Below are positions 21,101 to 30,710 of a stretch of DNA of 64,000 bases, in pieces (position 1 is the stretch's first letter; the number at the start of each line of letters is the position of its first letter). Under the pieces are notes generated by a model that had not been told where the DNA came from, searched no databases, and saw only the letters and a list, made by a program, of their open reading frames with translations. Location: contig JAACJP010000035.1 of assembly GCA_013368375.1 (NCBI GenBank), forward strand, positions 124,001-188,000, written 5' to 3'. Origin of the DNA: Tricholomella constricta (lineage: Eukaryota; Basidiomycota; Agaricomycetes; Agaricales; Lyophyllaceae). The translations under genes were made by a program, and so were the position numbers.

Positions 21101-22957
21101 CCTACCAATCGTCCTGGAAATGTCTATGGTGACAAACCAGCACCGTCGGATATAATCCGACAACAAGCGAGTCAGCGGTATTGGAAACGACTAGTTGGTG
21201 AAAGGGACAAAGTTCCTTACAAACAACCAGTTCGTGTGCAACTTCCGGTTCCCGGACCGAGTACAGCACCACCACCACCACCCAATACGTCGAGTGACGC
21301 GACTCCTATGGAAGGCATAGACGATGTGGGCTATATAATAAAAATGGCCCGGGAAGGGGGAGTAGATTTCATGAACTTCTTGCTTTCTCAAGCAGTTTCA
21401 CCTCACGATGAACTTCCAACAAACTTTCGAGATATTGCGCGAATGCCCGCTGCATTACAGAAGGAGTGGAAAGCCGCTTGCAAACAGGAACTTGAGGCCC
21501 TGAAAAAGCGCGGCGTGTTCGACCTTGTGGACTTACCACCTGGTCATAAAACCATTAAGAACCGATGGGTATTTGCGATCAAATCTGATGGTCGTAAAAA
21601 GGCTAGACTTGTCGCCAAAGGGTTTACCCAAGTAGAAGGCATTGACTTCGATGAAATCTTCTCACCTGTTGTCCGGTACGAAACTGTACGCCTTATGCTT
21701 GCATTAGCTTCTCTCGAGAACTGGTGCTGTTTAGCGCTTGACGTTGTTAGCGCTTTCCTATATGGCAAACTCCAAGTTGTCATATACATGGAACAACCCG
21801 AAGGCTTCAAAGTCAAAGGCCAAGAGCGCAAAGTGCTGCGCTTAAATCGAGCACTCTATGGATTAAAACAGGCAGCTCTTTCCTGGTGGAAGGAACTTGT
21901 TGCATCCATGCTTGAATTGGGCTTTCACCGCACCCAGTCGGATGCTGGTATCTTTGTCTACAGACATCACGATGGCACACTTGTTATTGCTATCATCTAT
22001 GTTGATGACGGGATCTTCATGGGACCTAACAGGGCTCTCACAATGAAGAAGAAAGCTGAATTCATGCAGCGTTGGGAATGTCACGATCTTGGTGACGCGA
22101 AGGAATTCCTGGGAATGCGCATTAGACGCAATGGTCGCAAAATCATGCTTGACCAAATTCCCTACCTCAAAAGGGTAGTAGAGCGCTTTGGTATGACAAA
22201 TGCTAGAGTTGCCACCACACCTTTGCCTGCAGGGTATATACCTGATGAGAACAGAACACCTGCAACTCCCACACTGCGATCTAAATTTCAGCAGGTCATA
22301 GGATCTCTGATGTATCTGATGATCGGGACTCGTCCGGACATCGCTTATGCAGTCATTAAATTGTCACAGTTTGCTGCAAACCCTTCACAAGAGCACCTTG
22401 ACAAAGCGCTGTATATCTGCCGCTATCTTGTCGGAACTCCCAATTACGCTCTCACTTATGATGGAGACAATGGAGAAGGACTCTTGGCATACACAGATTC
22501 CGATTGGGCTGCTGACCCTATCAAACGAAGATCCCAAACGGGGTTCTTCATGACATTAGCTGCTGGAACAGTTGCTTGGGTCTCACGACGCCAAAAGACT
22601 GTAGCGCTGTCATCCACTGAAGCCGAATATATGGCTATGTCCGACGCTAGTCGACAAATCATGTGGATTAAGAATGTGATGTTTGAACTTGGATATGACA
22701 TTGGCGCAATTCCTATATATGCCGACAATCAAGGATCGATCTTTATTGGATCAAACCCTGTCCAAGAACGACGCACAAAACACATTGATATTCGCTACCA
22801 CTTTGTACGCGAATGCATTGAAGATGGACATGTACAAGTCTACTTCATCGAAGGAAGCAAGAATCCTGCTGATATGTTCACAAAGAACTTAGCTAAGGAA
22901 AAATTCTTGACTTTCCGAGAACATCTCGGGCTTGAATTCTATTCGCCATCCGCCTAG
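18125..22957 (+). CDS. Copia Gag-Pol polyprotein
   Basis: A single frame of 1,610 residues from ATG 18125 (the open frame reaches further up but has no earlier ATG). Order: Gag (VFNGTNWAEW start) with a Lys/Arg/Gly-rich tail but no CCHC knuckle; aspartic protease with DSGAS at residue 460; pre-integrase HKRLGHPS; integrase with HSDLK, WRSDAGGEF and TPQQNGRAERLNRT, giving the D-D-E triad; RVT_2 reverse transcriptase (NRWVFAIK, SPVVRYETVR, LYGLKQA, YVDDG at about 1292); RNase H (YTDSDWA, SSTEAEYMA, ADNQGS, KHIDIRYHFV). Pol order with integrase before reverse transcriptase defines Ty1/copia. No stop or frameshift, so Gag and Pol would come from one frame and be processed by the protease. Confidence 0.96.
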   Translation: MSANFATLVPVFNGTNWAEWSSAMQDYLRSQALWQLVKGGNPRPEVQVGSDGESLLPETKEHREWDNRDDQALGIIRLRVSPEIKNQISGNSSEEFWQALENAYSKPGASLLFGDFQKAISFRLSGSSNPEPEIGKLNLLLERLRANEVDLPEFVKAMILMSAIPQKWDTISATLLQTTEKDKLTFSAVKAAIMTEFNRRNSAPGNSQTANKMSAVKHKGKNPAWKGQTSGGNTENKDKKGKRGKRSGKSVKEKQDKQDLSSHGHSHAASSIEINGDTPTVAALLQRLHNPPPSPFAAQRFTGASTSSSGVYQTYEKARALAERLDIPRTARNLKPLEEIYERREPTPERAPKRPRIEEVEEEALDWGSDDGMDMDPVTGHREDRQVPSLLHISPITDASTQRALRNLAADCKLRTLISASVSHVSLGVIRQIDEHYVNCAKCKGKGKEIEVDTANWIMDSGASLHCTSRIEDFADYTPAKNPIAVKTASADAAPIMVKGSGTVFITHKVENEDGTARDITSRLHPVFYIPALDTRLLSMGEFLNNGLSVTGKANKLTFKKHGKPVLTCTPHLPGQNLYWVDSRTKLAENGNYANTTIHNVSYDTWHKRLGHPSKDVIRNAPDNVTGIPRNLQIPAKSPTCPGCALGKMPSKSYPQSQSRASKPFELIHSDLKSFPVTSYHKYKYIMTFLDDYNSHAWTMSLRAKSDAIKALRQFVAMVKNQYGANIERWRSDAGGEFKSEEFLDELRNLGIKIEQSAPYTPQQNGRAERLNRTLMDKAQAIRFTACLPDSWWEFCVEHAVHLYNRTPMRRLGWKTPVESLTKKKPSVEHLRVFGCGAYVYLPEERRANKLAPKSELMIYIGIPDGIKGHRFMRLHNNTVFVATTAIFDETMFPKCPDTKQKGYTPLGQDPDVDQPSNNGDEHTPSEADNDDDYPINRPDSPETSDAHDDAAEDAPQAPPEHEGPVREDFEPRREDQREWAELPRRPVRTRNPTNRPGNVYGDKPAPSDIIRQQASQRYWKRLVGERDKVPYKQPVRVQLPVPGPSTAPPPPPNTSSDATPMEGIDDVGYIIKMAREGGVDFMNFLLSQAVSPHDELPTNFRDIARMPAALQKEWKAACKQELEALKKRGVFDLVDLPPGHKTIKNRWVFAIKSDGRKKARLVAKGFTQVEGIDFDEIFSPVVRYETVRLMLALASLENWCCLALDVVSAFLYGKLQVVIYMEQPEGFKVKGQERKVLRLNRALYGLKQAALSWWKELVASMLELGFHRTQSDAGIFVYRHHDGTLVIAIIYVDDGIFMGPNRALTMKKKAEFMQRWECHDLGDAKEFLGMRIRRNGRKIMLDQIPYLKRVVERFGMTNARVATTPLPAGYIPDENRTPATPTLRSKFQQVIGSLMYLMIGTRPDIAYAVIKLSQFAANPSQEHLDKALYICRYLVGTPNYALTYDGDNGEGLLAYTDSDWAADPIKRRSQTGFFMTLAAGTVAWVSRRQKTVALSSTEAEYMAMSDASRQIMWIKNVMFELGYDIGAIPIYADNQGSIFIGSNPVQERRTKHIDIRYHFVRECIEDGHVQVYFIEGSKNPADMFTKNLAKEKFLTFREHLGLEFYSPSA

Positions 22958-22978
22958 ATGCGCTATTAGAGCTGCACT

Positions 22979-22991
22979 AAGCGAGGGGGAG
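22979..22991 (+). promoter_or_regulatory. Polypurine tract
   Basis: aagcgagggggag lies directly before the 3' LTR and is purine apart from one C, the usual plus-strand priming site of LTR retrotransposons. Confidence 0.75.
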
Positions 22992-23252
22992 TGTTGAAAC
23001 TTACCATATTCATGTGACCCATCACATGATAGATTCTTATCAATGGTCTGTGCACTACATCTTATCCCCTAACTCCGATGGTCTGTGCGCCATCCCAGTA
23101 GTATAAATAGCACACCAATATGTCGTATATCGGTGTGGAATTACATTCCTAGTACTTAGTATCACTCACAGCCTCAACCTTAGCTATAAGCTAAACACTC
23201 TAGGTAAGCTAATAGCCTTTCCGCTGTGCACAATGTGCTGGCCCTTTCAATA
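22992..23252 (+). repeat. 3' LTR of copia element
   Basis: 261 bp and identical to the 5' LTR by direct comparison. Followed at once by the second copy of the target duplication ctcgg and by resumption of the LINE RNase H frame. Confidence 0.93.
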
Positions 23253-23257
23253 CTCGG

Positions 23258-24101
23258 AACAGAGAAAGAGCACACGGTATTCGAAGGAGAGTGCATAGGT
23301 CAGATCCTCGGAATGGAACTTATACGGAGGGAACTGGGGATACGAACAGCGACAGTGGGAACCGACAACCAGGCCGGCATGCAAGCGTTGATGAACCCGG
23401 GACCAGGAACAGGCCGGTACCTGGTCGACCAAGTGATTGCAGGAATAGAGAAGATAACAAGGACGAGAGGCGAACGGCAGATACGGATATACTGGACACC
23501 AGCGCACGAAGGCATCCCTGGGAACGAAAGAGCGGACAGAGAGGCAAAGAGAGCGGCTGAAGGGAAGGAAACGAGGGGGATTGGTATAGGGGGTTTGGCG
23601 GGCCCGCTACCGGTCAGTAAAGCGGCCATCGTGAGGAGGCAGAAAAAGATGCTCAAGAAGGAAGCCAACGACGTGTTCACGAAATCACCGAGGTACGAGA
23701 GGATGAAGGCGATCGATCCCAATCTCCCATCGCGGAAGTTCTACCAGACGGCGAAGGGCCTACCACGGAAACACGCAGCACTTCTGTTCCAGCTTCGTAC
23801 GGGACACTGCCCTCTTAACGCATACCTATTCCGGTTCAAAAAGATCGAATCCGCACAATGTCAGGCCTGTCAACAAGGAGACGAGACGGTGAAACATTTC
23901 CTGCTGGAGTGCACAGCCTACAGACGACACCGAGCGAAAATGTACGAGGTGGTGAGACCAGGACCGAAAGCTATGCAGACCCTACTCAGCGATCCCAAGG
24001 CCGTACGGGTACTCTTCATCTACATCACAGACACCAAACGCTTCGAAGAGGCACTCGGAGATATGTTGCTGCACAACGAAACGAGGAAGGAGCGGAAGTA
24101 A
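23258..24101 (+). pseudogene. LINE ORF2, segment 3: rest of RNase H and C-terminal Cys/His domain
   Basis: The frame rejoins segment 2 exactly across the target duplication (LG|TEKEHTVFEGECIG). The RNase H residues E (in GECIG), D (TDNQAG) and the HEG..GNERAD block follow. A C-terminal C-x2-C...H...C knuckle (QCQACQQGDE...HFLLEC) at about residue 1249 is the zf-RVT domain typical of this group. The stop is at 24099-24101. Segments 1-3 sum to 3,987 nt, that is 1,328 residues plus stop. Confidence 0.9.
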
Positions 24102-24356
24102 CAAGAGAGCAGGAGAAAGCGAAAGGAGGACCACAAAGGAATTGTCCCGAATACATTAATCCACCCCTAATCCCCACACCTACCACGTCGACATCGACAT
24201 AATACGGACTAACGCCCATTTCCAGGCCTTCACACCATGGATCCCAGCCCCGCAAGGGGAATGGATCCAAAGTCACGATAGGAAAACCAGTGGTATTACA
24301 TACATATAGTTTGTACATAGTAAACCCACCATAGGGCAAAGCCCCGACGGGTAATG

Positions 24357-24378
24357 GAAAAAAAAAAAAAAAAAAAAA
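24357..24378 (+). other. Poly(A) tail of the LINE
   Basis: An uninterrupted run of about 22 A marks the 3' end of the non-LTR element and passes directly into the right target duplication, as expected for target-primed reverse transcription. Confidence 0.88.
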
Positions 24379-24390
24379 TCAAACCGGTCG
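24377..24390 (+). repeat. LINE target-site duplication, right copy
   Basis: Second copy of aatcaaaccggtcg; its first A residues are shared with the poly(A) tail, so the true duplication is 12-14 bp. Confidence 0.88.
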
Positions 24391-25330
24391 GCAGCTGGCC
24401 TATACATCCTTGACTCGCATTCAAGGACAACCAAGTCTCCACATATTCAGACACGATGTCACAGGGCGGCTGTATGGAGGAGTTGGGCCGAGAAACTCGC
24501 GACGGTAGTATTGGGCTATAGCCATGACAAGATTGAAGACTTGTTGAAGACGGCTTGGCATGACAGCGACTGACCGGATTTCCGGGCCGGACTGAGTTTT
24601 CAGGCGCGCGTCTTCCAGTTCCACTCGATTCTCTCAACCGACGCGGTCATTTATGCTCGCATTCAGCGCTCTGCACACTTCTTCACGATATGAGATGCAT
24701 AAGAGATTCAAATCCTGGGGTCTCTCAAACAACGTCGCTGGCAAGCGCGATGATCATGTTGATGAGACCGCGAGCTGAAGTGAGGCTTCAAAAATTCGAC
24801 AACTCGACATTGTTTATCTTTCTTTTTCTGCGTTTTGCAGACCCACTTTAATGAAGTGAGAGCACTAGGCATAATATGGAGGAGGACAGCGAAGCCGTGG
24901 GCGTACGATCCAAGGTGTTCAATGAAGTCGAACTAAGGATCGGCAGATAATTGCGGAGCACGAGGCGGGGCCAGGGAAGGAGCTTACCGTAAAACAGTGA
25001 TGATATAATGCCAGGAAAGGGGGAGGCTTAAGATGTTGTCAACGAGCGCCGGAAGATGTGAGCTGGATCGCAGCTGAAGGGAACGCGATGCGCTTACCTG
25101 GGCTAGAGAGATAAGGACGAAGGAAGACAAAGAAGAGGAAGCCTCGCAGCCCAGAGGTTTTGTAGTCGGATCTGAGACTCCTCGAACTTCTTCCTCGAGC
25201 ACCGCATCTGCGAAAAGATAGCGCGGTGTTGAGGTTCGGGGCGAATAGAACTGAATGGTATGAAGGATGCCGGGATTCGGACTCGCGCACGAATTTGTGG
25301 CGAAACTGATCCGCCCCGACGTGGAATCAC
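24391..25330. other. Intergenic, no clear gene
   Basis: Right flank of the LINE. Minus-strand frames at 24421-24637 show no known domain. The 5' exon of the next gene probably lies near 25270-25330 but I could not fix it. Confidence 0.4.
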
Positions 25331-26034
25331 GTGGAGGGTCTATTAGTCAGTCGCCTCCGAGAACAACACCAGGTCCTGGCAGAACCAGGTTGCTTGTCCT
25401 TTCCAATGTATTGCGACGACGACTTGTTGCCCGGCAATGATTTTCGGATTTACGGAACATGGAAATCGTTTCCTTATCTACGGATCTTTGAAGAAGATGA
25501 AGCAGAATCCCGAAGTCTTCAGATACTCCGCAAGGCAGCAGCCAAGGAAGAGGGAACGGTCATTGATAATGCTGTGATAGAAGCGTCGACGTTGAGTTAT
25601 GTTCGAGCGTGGCGCGTACTTGGGTTTTTCAAGTCTTTAGAAGGAGTTCATAAGGTGCGTGATATCGGATTCCGATTCAGAAGGACGTTATTCAATCATC
25701 TCACGTTATGTCCAGGGTTCTCTCGACTTGACTGGACGTCATCACTGGGCAAGGAATTACAGATGTCTACCCCGCATTTGACTCTGATTCTTTCTATCAG
25801 CGACTTTTTGAATTACAGACGACATGGAATGCTTATTTGGCCGACTTCATCAAACTATCTATTCACGTCAAGAAAGTTCCTCCCCAACAAGTGGCCCTCG
25901 GAAATTCAGGCCGTTTCTACACAGTGAATGACTACGACTTCGAAGACGAAGCTTCCTGGAATGCTTTCCTGACACGATGGAAAATTCCTGAAGGATTTGA
26001 CTTCGACGCACTTTTGACGCACACCCGTTCGTGA
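25331..26034 (+). CDS. Hypothetical protein, 5' end unresolved
   Basis: The open frame from 25331 has no ATG before codon 27 (25409), so an upstream exon is likely. It reads through FRIYGTWKSFPYLRIFEED and SYVRAWRVLGFFKSLEGV, then needs a short intron starting near 25655 (GTGCGT or GTGATA) and ending near 25762, because conserved-looking sequence resumes in another frame (DSDSFYQRLFELQTTWNAYL, then FYTVNDYDFEDEASWNAFL). The protein is soluble, acidic and without a domain I know. Its stop lies only 62 bp before the F-box gene start on the same strand, so the two transcription units nearly abut. Confidence 0.55.
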
Positions 26035-26096
26035 AATCCAATCCCCTCGTCTCTCAGAATGAACTAAGCACGGTTGTAGAACGAACACTCGAAACC

Positions 26097-27682
26097 ATGG
26101 CCAAGAATCCCATACCTCCTATTCAACAGCTCTGCTTGGTAGATCTCCCCACAGAGCTGCTTGCTCTGGTCTTCGAACATGCTGAATTGTCTATGGCACG
26201 GTTGTTATCTTTGACCTGCCGCAAGCTTAACGAGATTGGTCGTCGCTTTATACACCGTGTTTGTTTCACTTTTGCCTTCTTCCATCTTTTTTAGGCGCTA
26301 ACCCTTTTTAGACTCGAAACCTTTTCCTTGAATTTCCCAGAGATGCCTGGAAACGTTGGTCCGATTCTGGGCTGAGCCAGGACCAGTTCCTGCCCCAGGT
26401 CGCATATGAATCTAGAATCAATGCTTTGGCTCTCTGCGACTTTCTACTTGGCCGACAAGACCTTCTTGATGACGTGCGCGATCTGTATGTCAGTGACAGG
26501 TGGTTTATGTCGGGGCTACTCGATTCATTTGAAGTTTCATCGTTGGACAACGGACAATTCCACATCCCCCTTTATTCGGCCTTCACGGACGTCGTAACAG
26601 CAAGCCACAACCTCACCTCGCTCACGTTCACCAACATCGTTCTCAGCCTCCCGATGGTCAGATGCATATGCGGTCTTTCCGGCCTATCCGCCTTGGACCT
26701 CCGATCCGGTGGCATGAGCCTCGAAGGTCGAGAAGCATTGATGAACGACGGCCGGATGATACTATCCAGCAACATCATAGATCTCTGTATACGAGGGCCA
26801 GCCAACAGTATTGCGAATTTTTGGTACTGTGTCCTCTTTTGTCCACGCCTTCGCAATTTTTCAGCACAATCCAACTACGACGACGATTCACTACCCTCGC
26901 CGCCTGAAGCTCTATGGCCCAAATGTCGCTTTTTCCAGACCCTGGAGTTTCTTTATCTCAAAAATATTTCCCATGATACCATCATTCCATTCGCAGCTTG
27001 GATAGCGAATGCAATGTCGCTTCCACGGTTGACCCACGTCAAGCTCCACACAAGCTCGGGGATGCCTGATCACGAGATGATGCTTATTCTCCGGGCACTC
27101 GAGGTTGCTCCCTTGCGAGTCCTCTCAATAGACGGCCTTGAAGAAGCGGACTTTGCCCTCTTTGACTCGATAGCTCAACTTTTTCCCGATCTCGTCGGCC
27201 TTACGTTGTCCCGACGCGCCAGCGATCGCCAACGGAGGACAAGGTCTGTCAAATGGCCTGGTCCTGAATGGCAATACGCATCACTCCTGGCCCAATTTAC
27301 GAAACTTCGACACTTTGGATGGAATAACGATCAACTTTACGGATCGTTTTCGACATACACTCTCCTTCACTTTGAAGAGGGGTTTATTGATCTCGTGGAC
27401 TTTGTCAGATGGGGTGAAGCTCGAGAGAATGAGTGGCTGGAGGAAGGAGACTGGACGCCCAAACTCTTCGCTATCCACTGCCCTACCTTGGAAACGTTCT
27501 CATACACCAAGTCCTTCGATGCGCTTTACCTCGTTAGGACGTCCGATGGTGTTATAGTGACCAAGGTGCCGCCGTGGGGGGCTCGCCCATATCACTACAG
27601 CGAGTGGGATCCTTCAGACTTCGAAGGACGTTGGCCTCGTGTGCGGCCCGAAAAGAGGACCGATGAGTTGCACGTATCCTAG
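26097..27682 (+). CDS. F-box protein
   Basis: Exons 26097-26258 and 26312-27682, a 53-nt intron, 510 residues. The N-terminus carries an F-box (LPTELLALVFEHAELSMARLLSLTCRKL in two parts, about residues 16-50), which binds Skp1 in SCF ubiquitin ligases. The rest has irregular leucine-rich segments (LTSLTFTNIVLSL, LSALDLRSG, LRVLSIDGLEEADF), the pattern of the large Agaricomycete F-box/LRR-like family whose substrates are mostly unknown. Start chosen as the first in-frame ATG. The stop is 13 bp from the stop of the convergent cryptochrome gene. Confidence 0.8.
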
Positions 27683-27695
27683 AATTATTTGGATA

Positions 27696-29586
27696 TCAAT
27701 ATGCAGGGCGTTCTCTTCTGTATGCTACGGCCCCTGTTGTCTCTTCACTGTTTCGACCAATGCGCTTCTTGTAATCAATCTTGATGAGAGGCCTTTCTAC
27801 CCATTCCAGGCCTCTCAACCTCTCTATCGCCTCTTTACTTCGTCCACTTACGCTTCCCAGCTGCCCTGCACGCCTTGCTAATACCTCATGGACCTTCCAC
27901 CCCGCTAGCGCAACTTCTATACTCCCCAGATCCCCTTCATGGCCAACGTCACTCATCTCTGCCACCCAGGTCCTCACATACTCTGCTCGTGGGTCATAGT
28001 CCCACCCCTGCTTGACCGGATTGAACCTCCGCCCTCCCGCCTCACCGTCCGCTCCAGCTCCACGCGGGTCATTACCGACTCCTGCCACGTACTGCCAGTT
28101 CCCCCAGTTGTTCGCAACGTCATAGTCCACTAGCATCGACTCGTACCACTCTGCGCCCACGCGCCAGTCGATGCCCAGCCATTTCGCGAGGAAGGACGCG
28201 CAGTTCTGGCGCGCGCGGTTAGAGGTGTAGCCCGTCAAGTAGAGCTCACGCATGCTCGCGTCGATGAGCCCTGTTCCCGTCGTCCCGCTTTGAAATCGCT
28301 TGAATTCTGCTCGTGCAGATTCAAAGCTCTTCCATGATGGATGGACCCCGCCCGGTGCCTTTCCTTTCCGATGAGGTAGTTCGTTCGTTGATCTCGCTTG
28401 CTGTCCCCGGAATCCGTACAGGGAGAAGAGGCTGTCGCCGTACTTCCGCATGCATAGCCTCATGTAGTCCCGCCATAGCAGCTCGAATCTGACGGCGGCG
28501 GTGCCCTTGTTTTCCCCCTGGCCGTACCCAGGACATTCGACCAGTGAGCGCCATTCGCGCGGCACTTGGTCAGCCGCGGCATCTTCGAATGCAGACATCC
28601 AGGCGTGGACCTGGCGTGCGGTGATGAACCCGTGCGAGAGGTATCCCGAGAGCTTCGTCGAGAAGTCCGCCCCGAGCAGGCCGTTGCGTGTGTCTTTGTA
28701 CGTGGACATGGCGCCAGACAAGAGGAGATGTTCGACACGCATGTGCGCCTGCGTCTCGCCACCAATGAATGGGTGGGCTGACTTTGCATCGATAGGGGGT
28801 GGGATGGTGGAGGCTAGATCCGATGCGGCAAGGGGCCTCTGAAGGGCGTCGATAAGCCCGTCCAGCGAATCGGGTATTTTGAATGGGTGGGGTTGAGGAG
28901 GCGTCGAGGGTGGGAGAGGAGGAAGACTTGCAGGGCGGGGTAATGGCGGCCGAACGGAACGATCAAGAGGCCCGAGTCGCTTTCGAAACGATGTAAAGGT
29001 ATCTGGGAGGTTGTCGGGCTTCATGGGCAGGTCGTTGCTTTCACAAAGGTCAGAGCAGTACAATTATTGCAAAAAGGGGCTAGAGTTACTCATGTATCAA
29101 CATCTCTTCACCATCCCAGACCTTCCACTCCACGTTGCCTTTGCCCGCCTTGTCGACAATCGCGCGAACATCCCGCATCTGCTCTAGCTCCTCGCTTGCC
29201 CAGTCCATTGTCATCCACACGCCAGCAACCTTCTTCCCAAACCCGCCCTCCAATAGTCCCCGGACGACCTCGTCCATATGGCCTACCCTCATCATGAGAC
29301 CGCTACCCAGAGCCTCCAATTCGGACTTCAAATCCCACAATCCCTCGGCGAGAAATTTGGCTCGGTGCGGGCCGCATCTCCAGAACTTGCCAATGCGTGA
29401 GCGAGCTTCGGGATACGGCGACTTCGCACCTATCCGGGATTGCACGAGGCCTGAGACTTCGATTTGGGAAGGCGGGAAGATATACAGAGGAAGAACATGG
29501 GTGTATCGAGGGTGATTTTGCAAGGCGTGGAAGACGGGATTGTCGGAGAGACGAAGGTCACGACGAAGGAGATAAACAAGATACAT
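27696..29586 (-). CDS. DASH-type cryptochrome / photolyase
   Basis: Exons 29586-29090 and 29037-27696 with a 52-nt intron, 612 residues. The N-terminus (YLLRRDLRLSDNPVFH) is the photolyase alpha/beta domain that holds the antenna cofactor. The FAD-binding helical domain has GETQAHMRVEHLL, KLSGYLSHGFITARQV, WRDYMRL, WYESMLVDYDVANNWGNWQY and VKQGWDYDP, which identify the DASH subfamily over other photolyases. DASH proteins repair cyclobutane dimers in single-stranded or looped DNA and some act as blue-light receptors in fungi. A Pro-rich linker separates the two domains. Both domains look complete. The start ATG sits directly before the first beta strand, so a short extra N-terminus upstream cannot be excluded. 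Confidence 0.93.
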
Positions 29587-30710
29587 TTGATATCTCTGAC
29601 TGCGCTAGAGAAGAGCAGTCTCTGCGCCACTGGAGTTACTACGTTCCGTCGAAAGGCGTCAAATCGGGCGAGGTATCGCGATCGGCTCGCGTGGCAAAGC
29701 TCGTGCCAAGCTCACTCGATCGAGTATATTCGACTCGGATGGATCGATGAGTGTCGAAAGGGAGTGCAAGCGGGTCGGACTCGAAGGCGACACAAAGATG
29801 AGCAGTGATCATCATTATTTTTCGCGTCCTCGTCTGCGATGCCTGAAGAATCCGACGTGTCACCCACAATCAGTAGAACTGCGATGCATTCTTCAATGCA
29901 CGTCTGACCGAACAGTACTCGATTTCGAGGCCTTCTCTTCCAACGTCTGAACCGACAAGGTAGCGACGACACGGAATTTTTGGCCATTTTCATTGGTCTC
30001 GGTCCCTGATAGCATCAAGCAAGCTCAAGACTCGCCATTCAAATCACATTTGAAAGCTTATTTATAGATGCACGCACCTCTCCGCTTATAGCGGCCTCTA
30101 TCACTTGTTTACACTCCGTTCTATACACTCCGTTCTAGCTCTCAACACCGTCCATCCATTCGACTCGACTTGAATATGACAGCTCGGTCGTCCACCATCG
30201 CTACCCTCCGCAAAATCGCACATGAACCTCCTCATCTTCTTCCCCTTTGGTCGTCCATCGTTCTTCCTGTTTTTGCACCCTTACAAGTTGATAGTATTTT
30301 CCACTGCGCGTACTCAGAATGCACATCGTGAAGCAATTGTTTCTCTCGTTCCTTGTCATCCGTTTAACCTGCTGGAGCAGAGTCTCGCGTGCCTCGGACA
30401 CGCATCTTGAAATACAGTATCAGTAACCCATATAATATATTCCGTATTCGCCCTTGGGACACCCTCAGTCGTCTACCACAGTGTCAGAGCTGAGGGTGAG
30501 CCCCCTCTTACTTTATTTGGTCTCGACACCTTACTGACTACCTGTAGTTTAACCTTTCTGTAATTCTCCACAGTTCTCTCCTACCTTACAGTGCTGAATT
30601 GAACCATGTATTATGCGTGTGCCAAACTGTGTCTAAATCGAAAAAACAACAAGATCATGCGCGGTAAAATTGATAAACTCGTCCAAGAAAAACCAAACGC
30701 CGGCCAAACC
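29587..30710. other. Intergenic, no gene seen
   Basis: Upstream of the cryptochrome and downstream of the dynamin-like gene. Contains a duplicated acactccgttcta unit near 30113-30138 and short frames with no recognisable content. It should hold the cryptochrome promoter. Confidence 0.45.

Larger units (their letters stand above)
17626..23252 (+). mobile_element. Complete Ty1/copia LTR retrotransposon
   Basis: Two identical 261-bp LTRs (TGTTGAAA...TTTCAATA, near-perfect inverted ends), a tRNA-iMet-type primer site, a single gag-pol frame and a polypurine tract. The 5-bp target duplication ctcgg lies at 17621-17625 and 23253-23257. It interrupts the RNase H domain of the LINE ORF2 and is itself uninterrupted, so it has the parts needed for autonomous movement. 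Confidence 0.95.
11611..24376 (+). mobile_element. Tad/I-like non-LTR retrotransposon carrying two nested LTR insertions
   Basis: Order is a 5' UTR of 194 bp, ORF1 (nucleic-acid-binding), ORF2 (AP endonuclease, reverse transcriptase, RNase H, C-terminal Cys/His knuckle), a 3' UTR of about 255 bp and a poly(A) tail, bounded by 14-bp target duplications. A RNase H domain and two ORFs with CCHC knuckles in ORF1 place it in the Tad1/I group known from fungi. Without its inserts (15331-16131 and 17626-23257, each counted with one target-duplication copy) the element is about 6.3 kb. The 5' end looks complete because ORF1 keeps its own start and leader. Neither ORF has a point mutation that breaks it; the element is disabled only by the two insertions. 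Confidence 0.92.
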
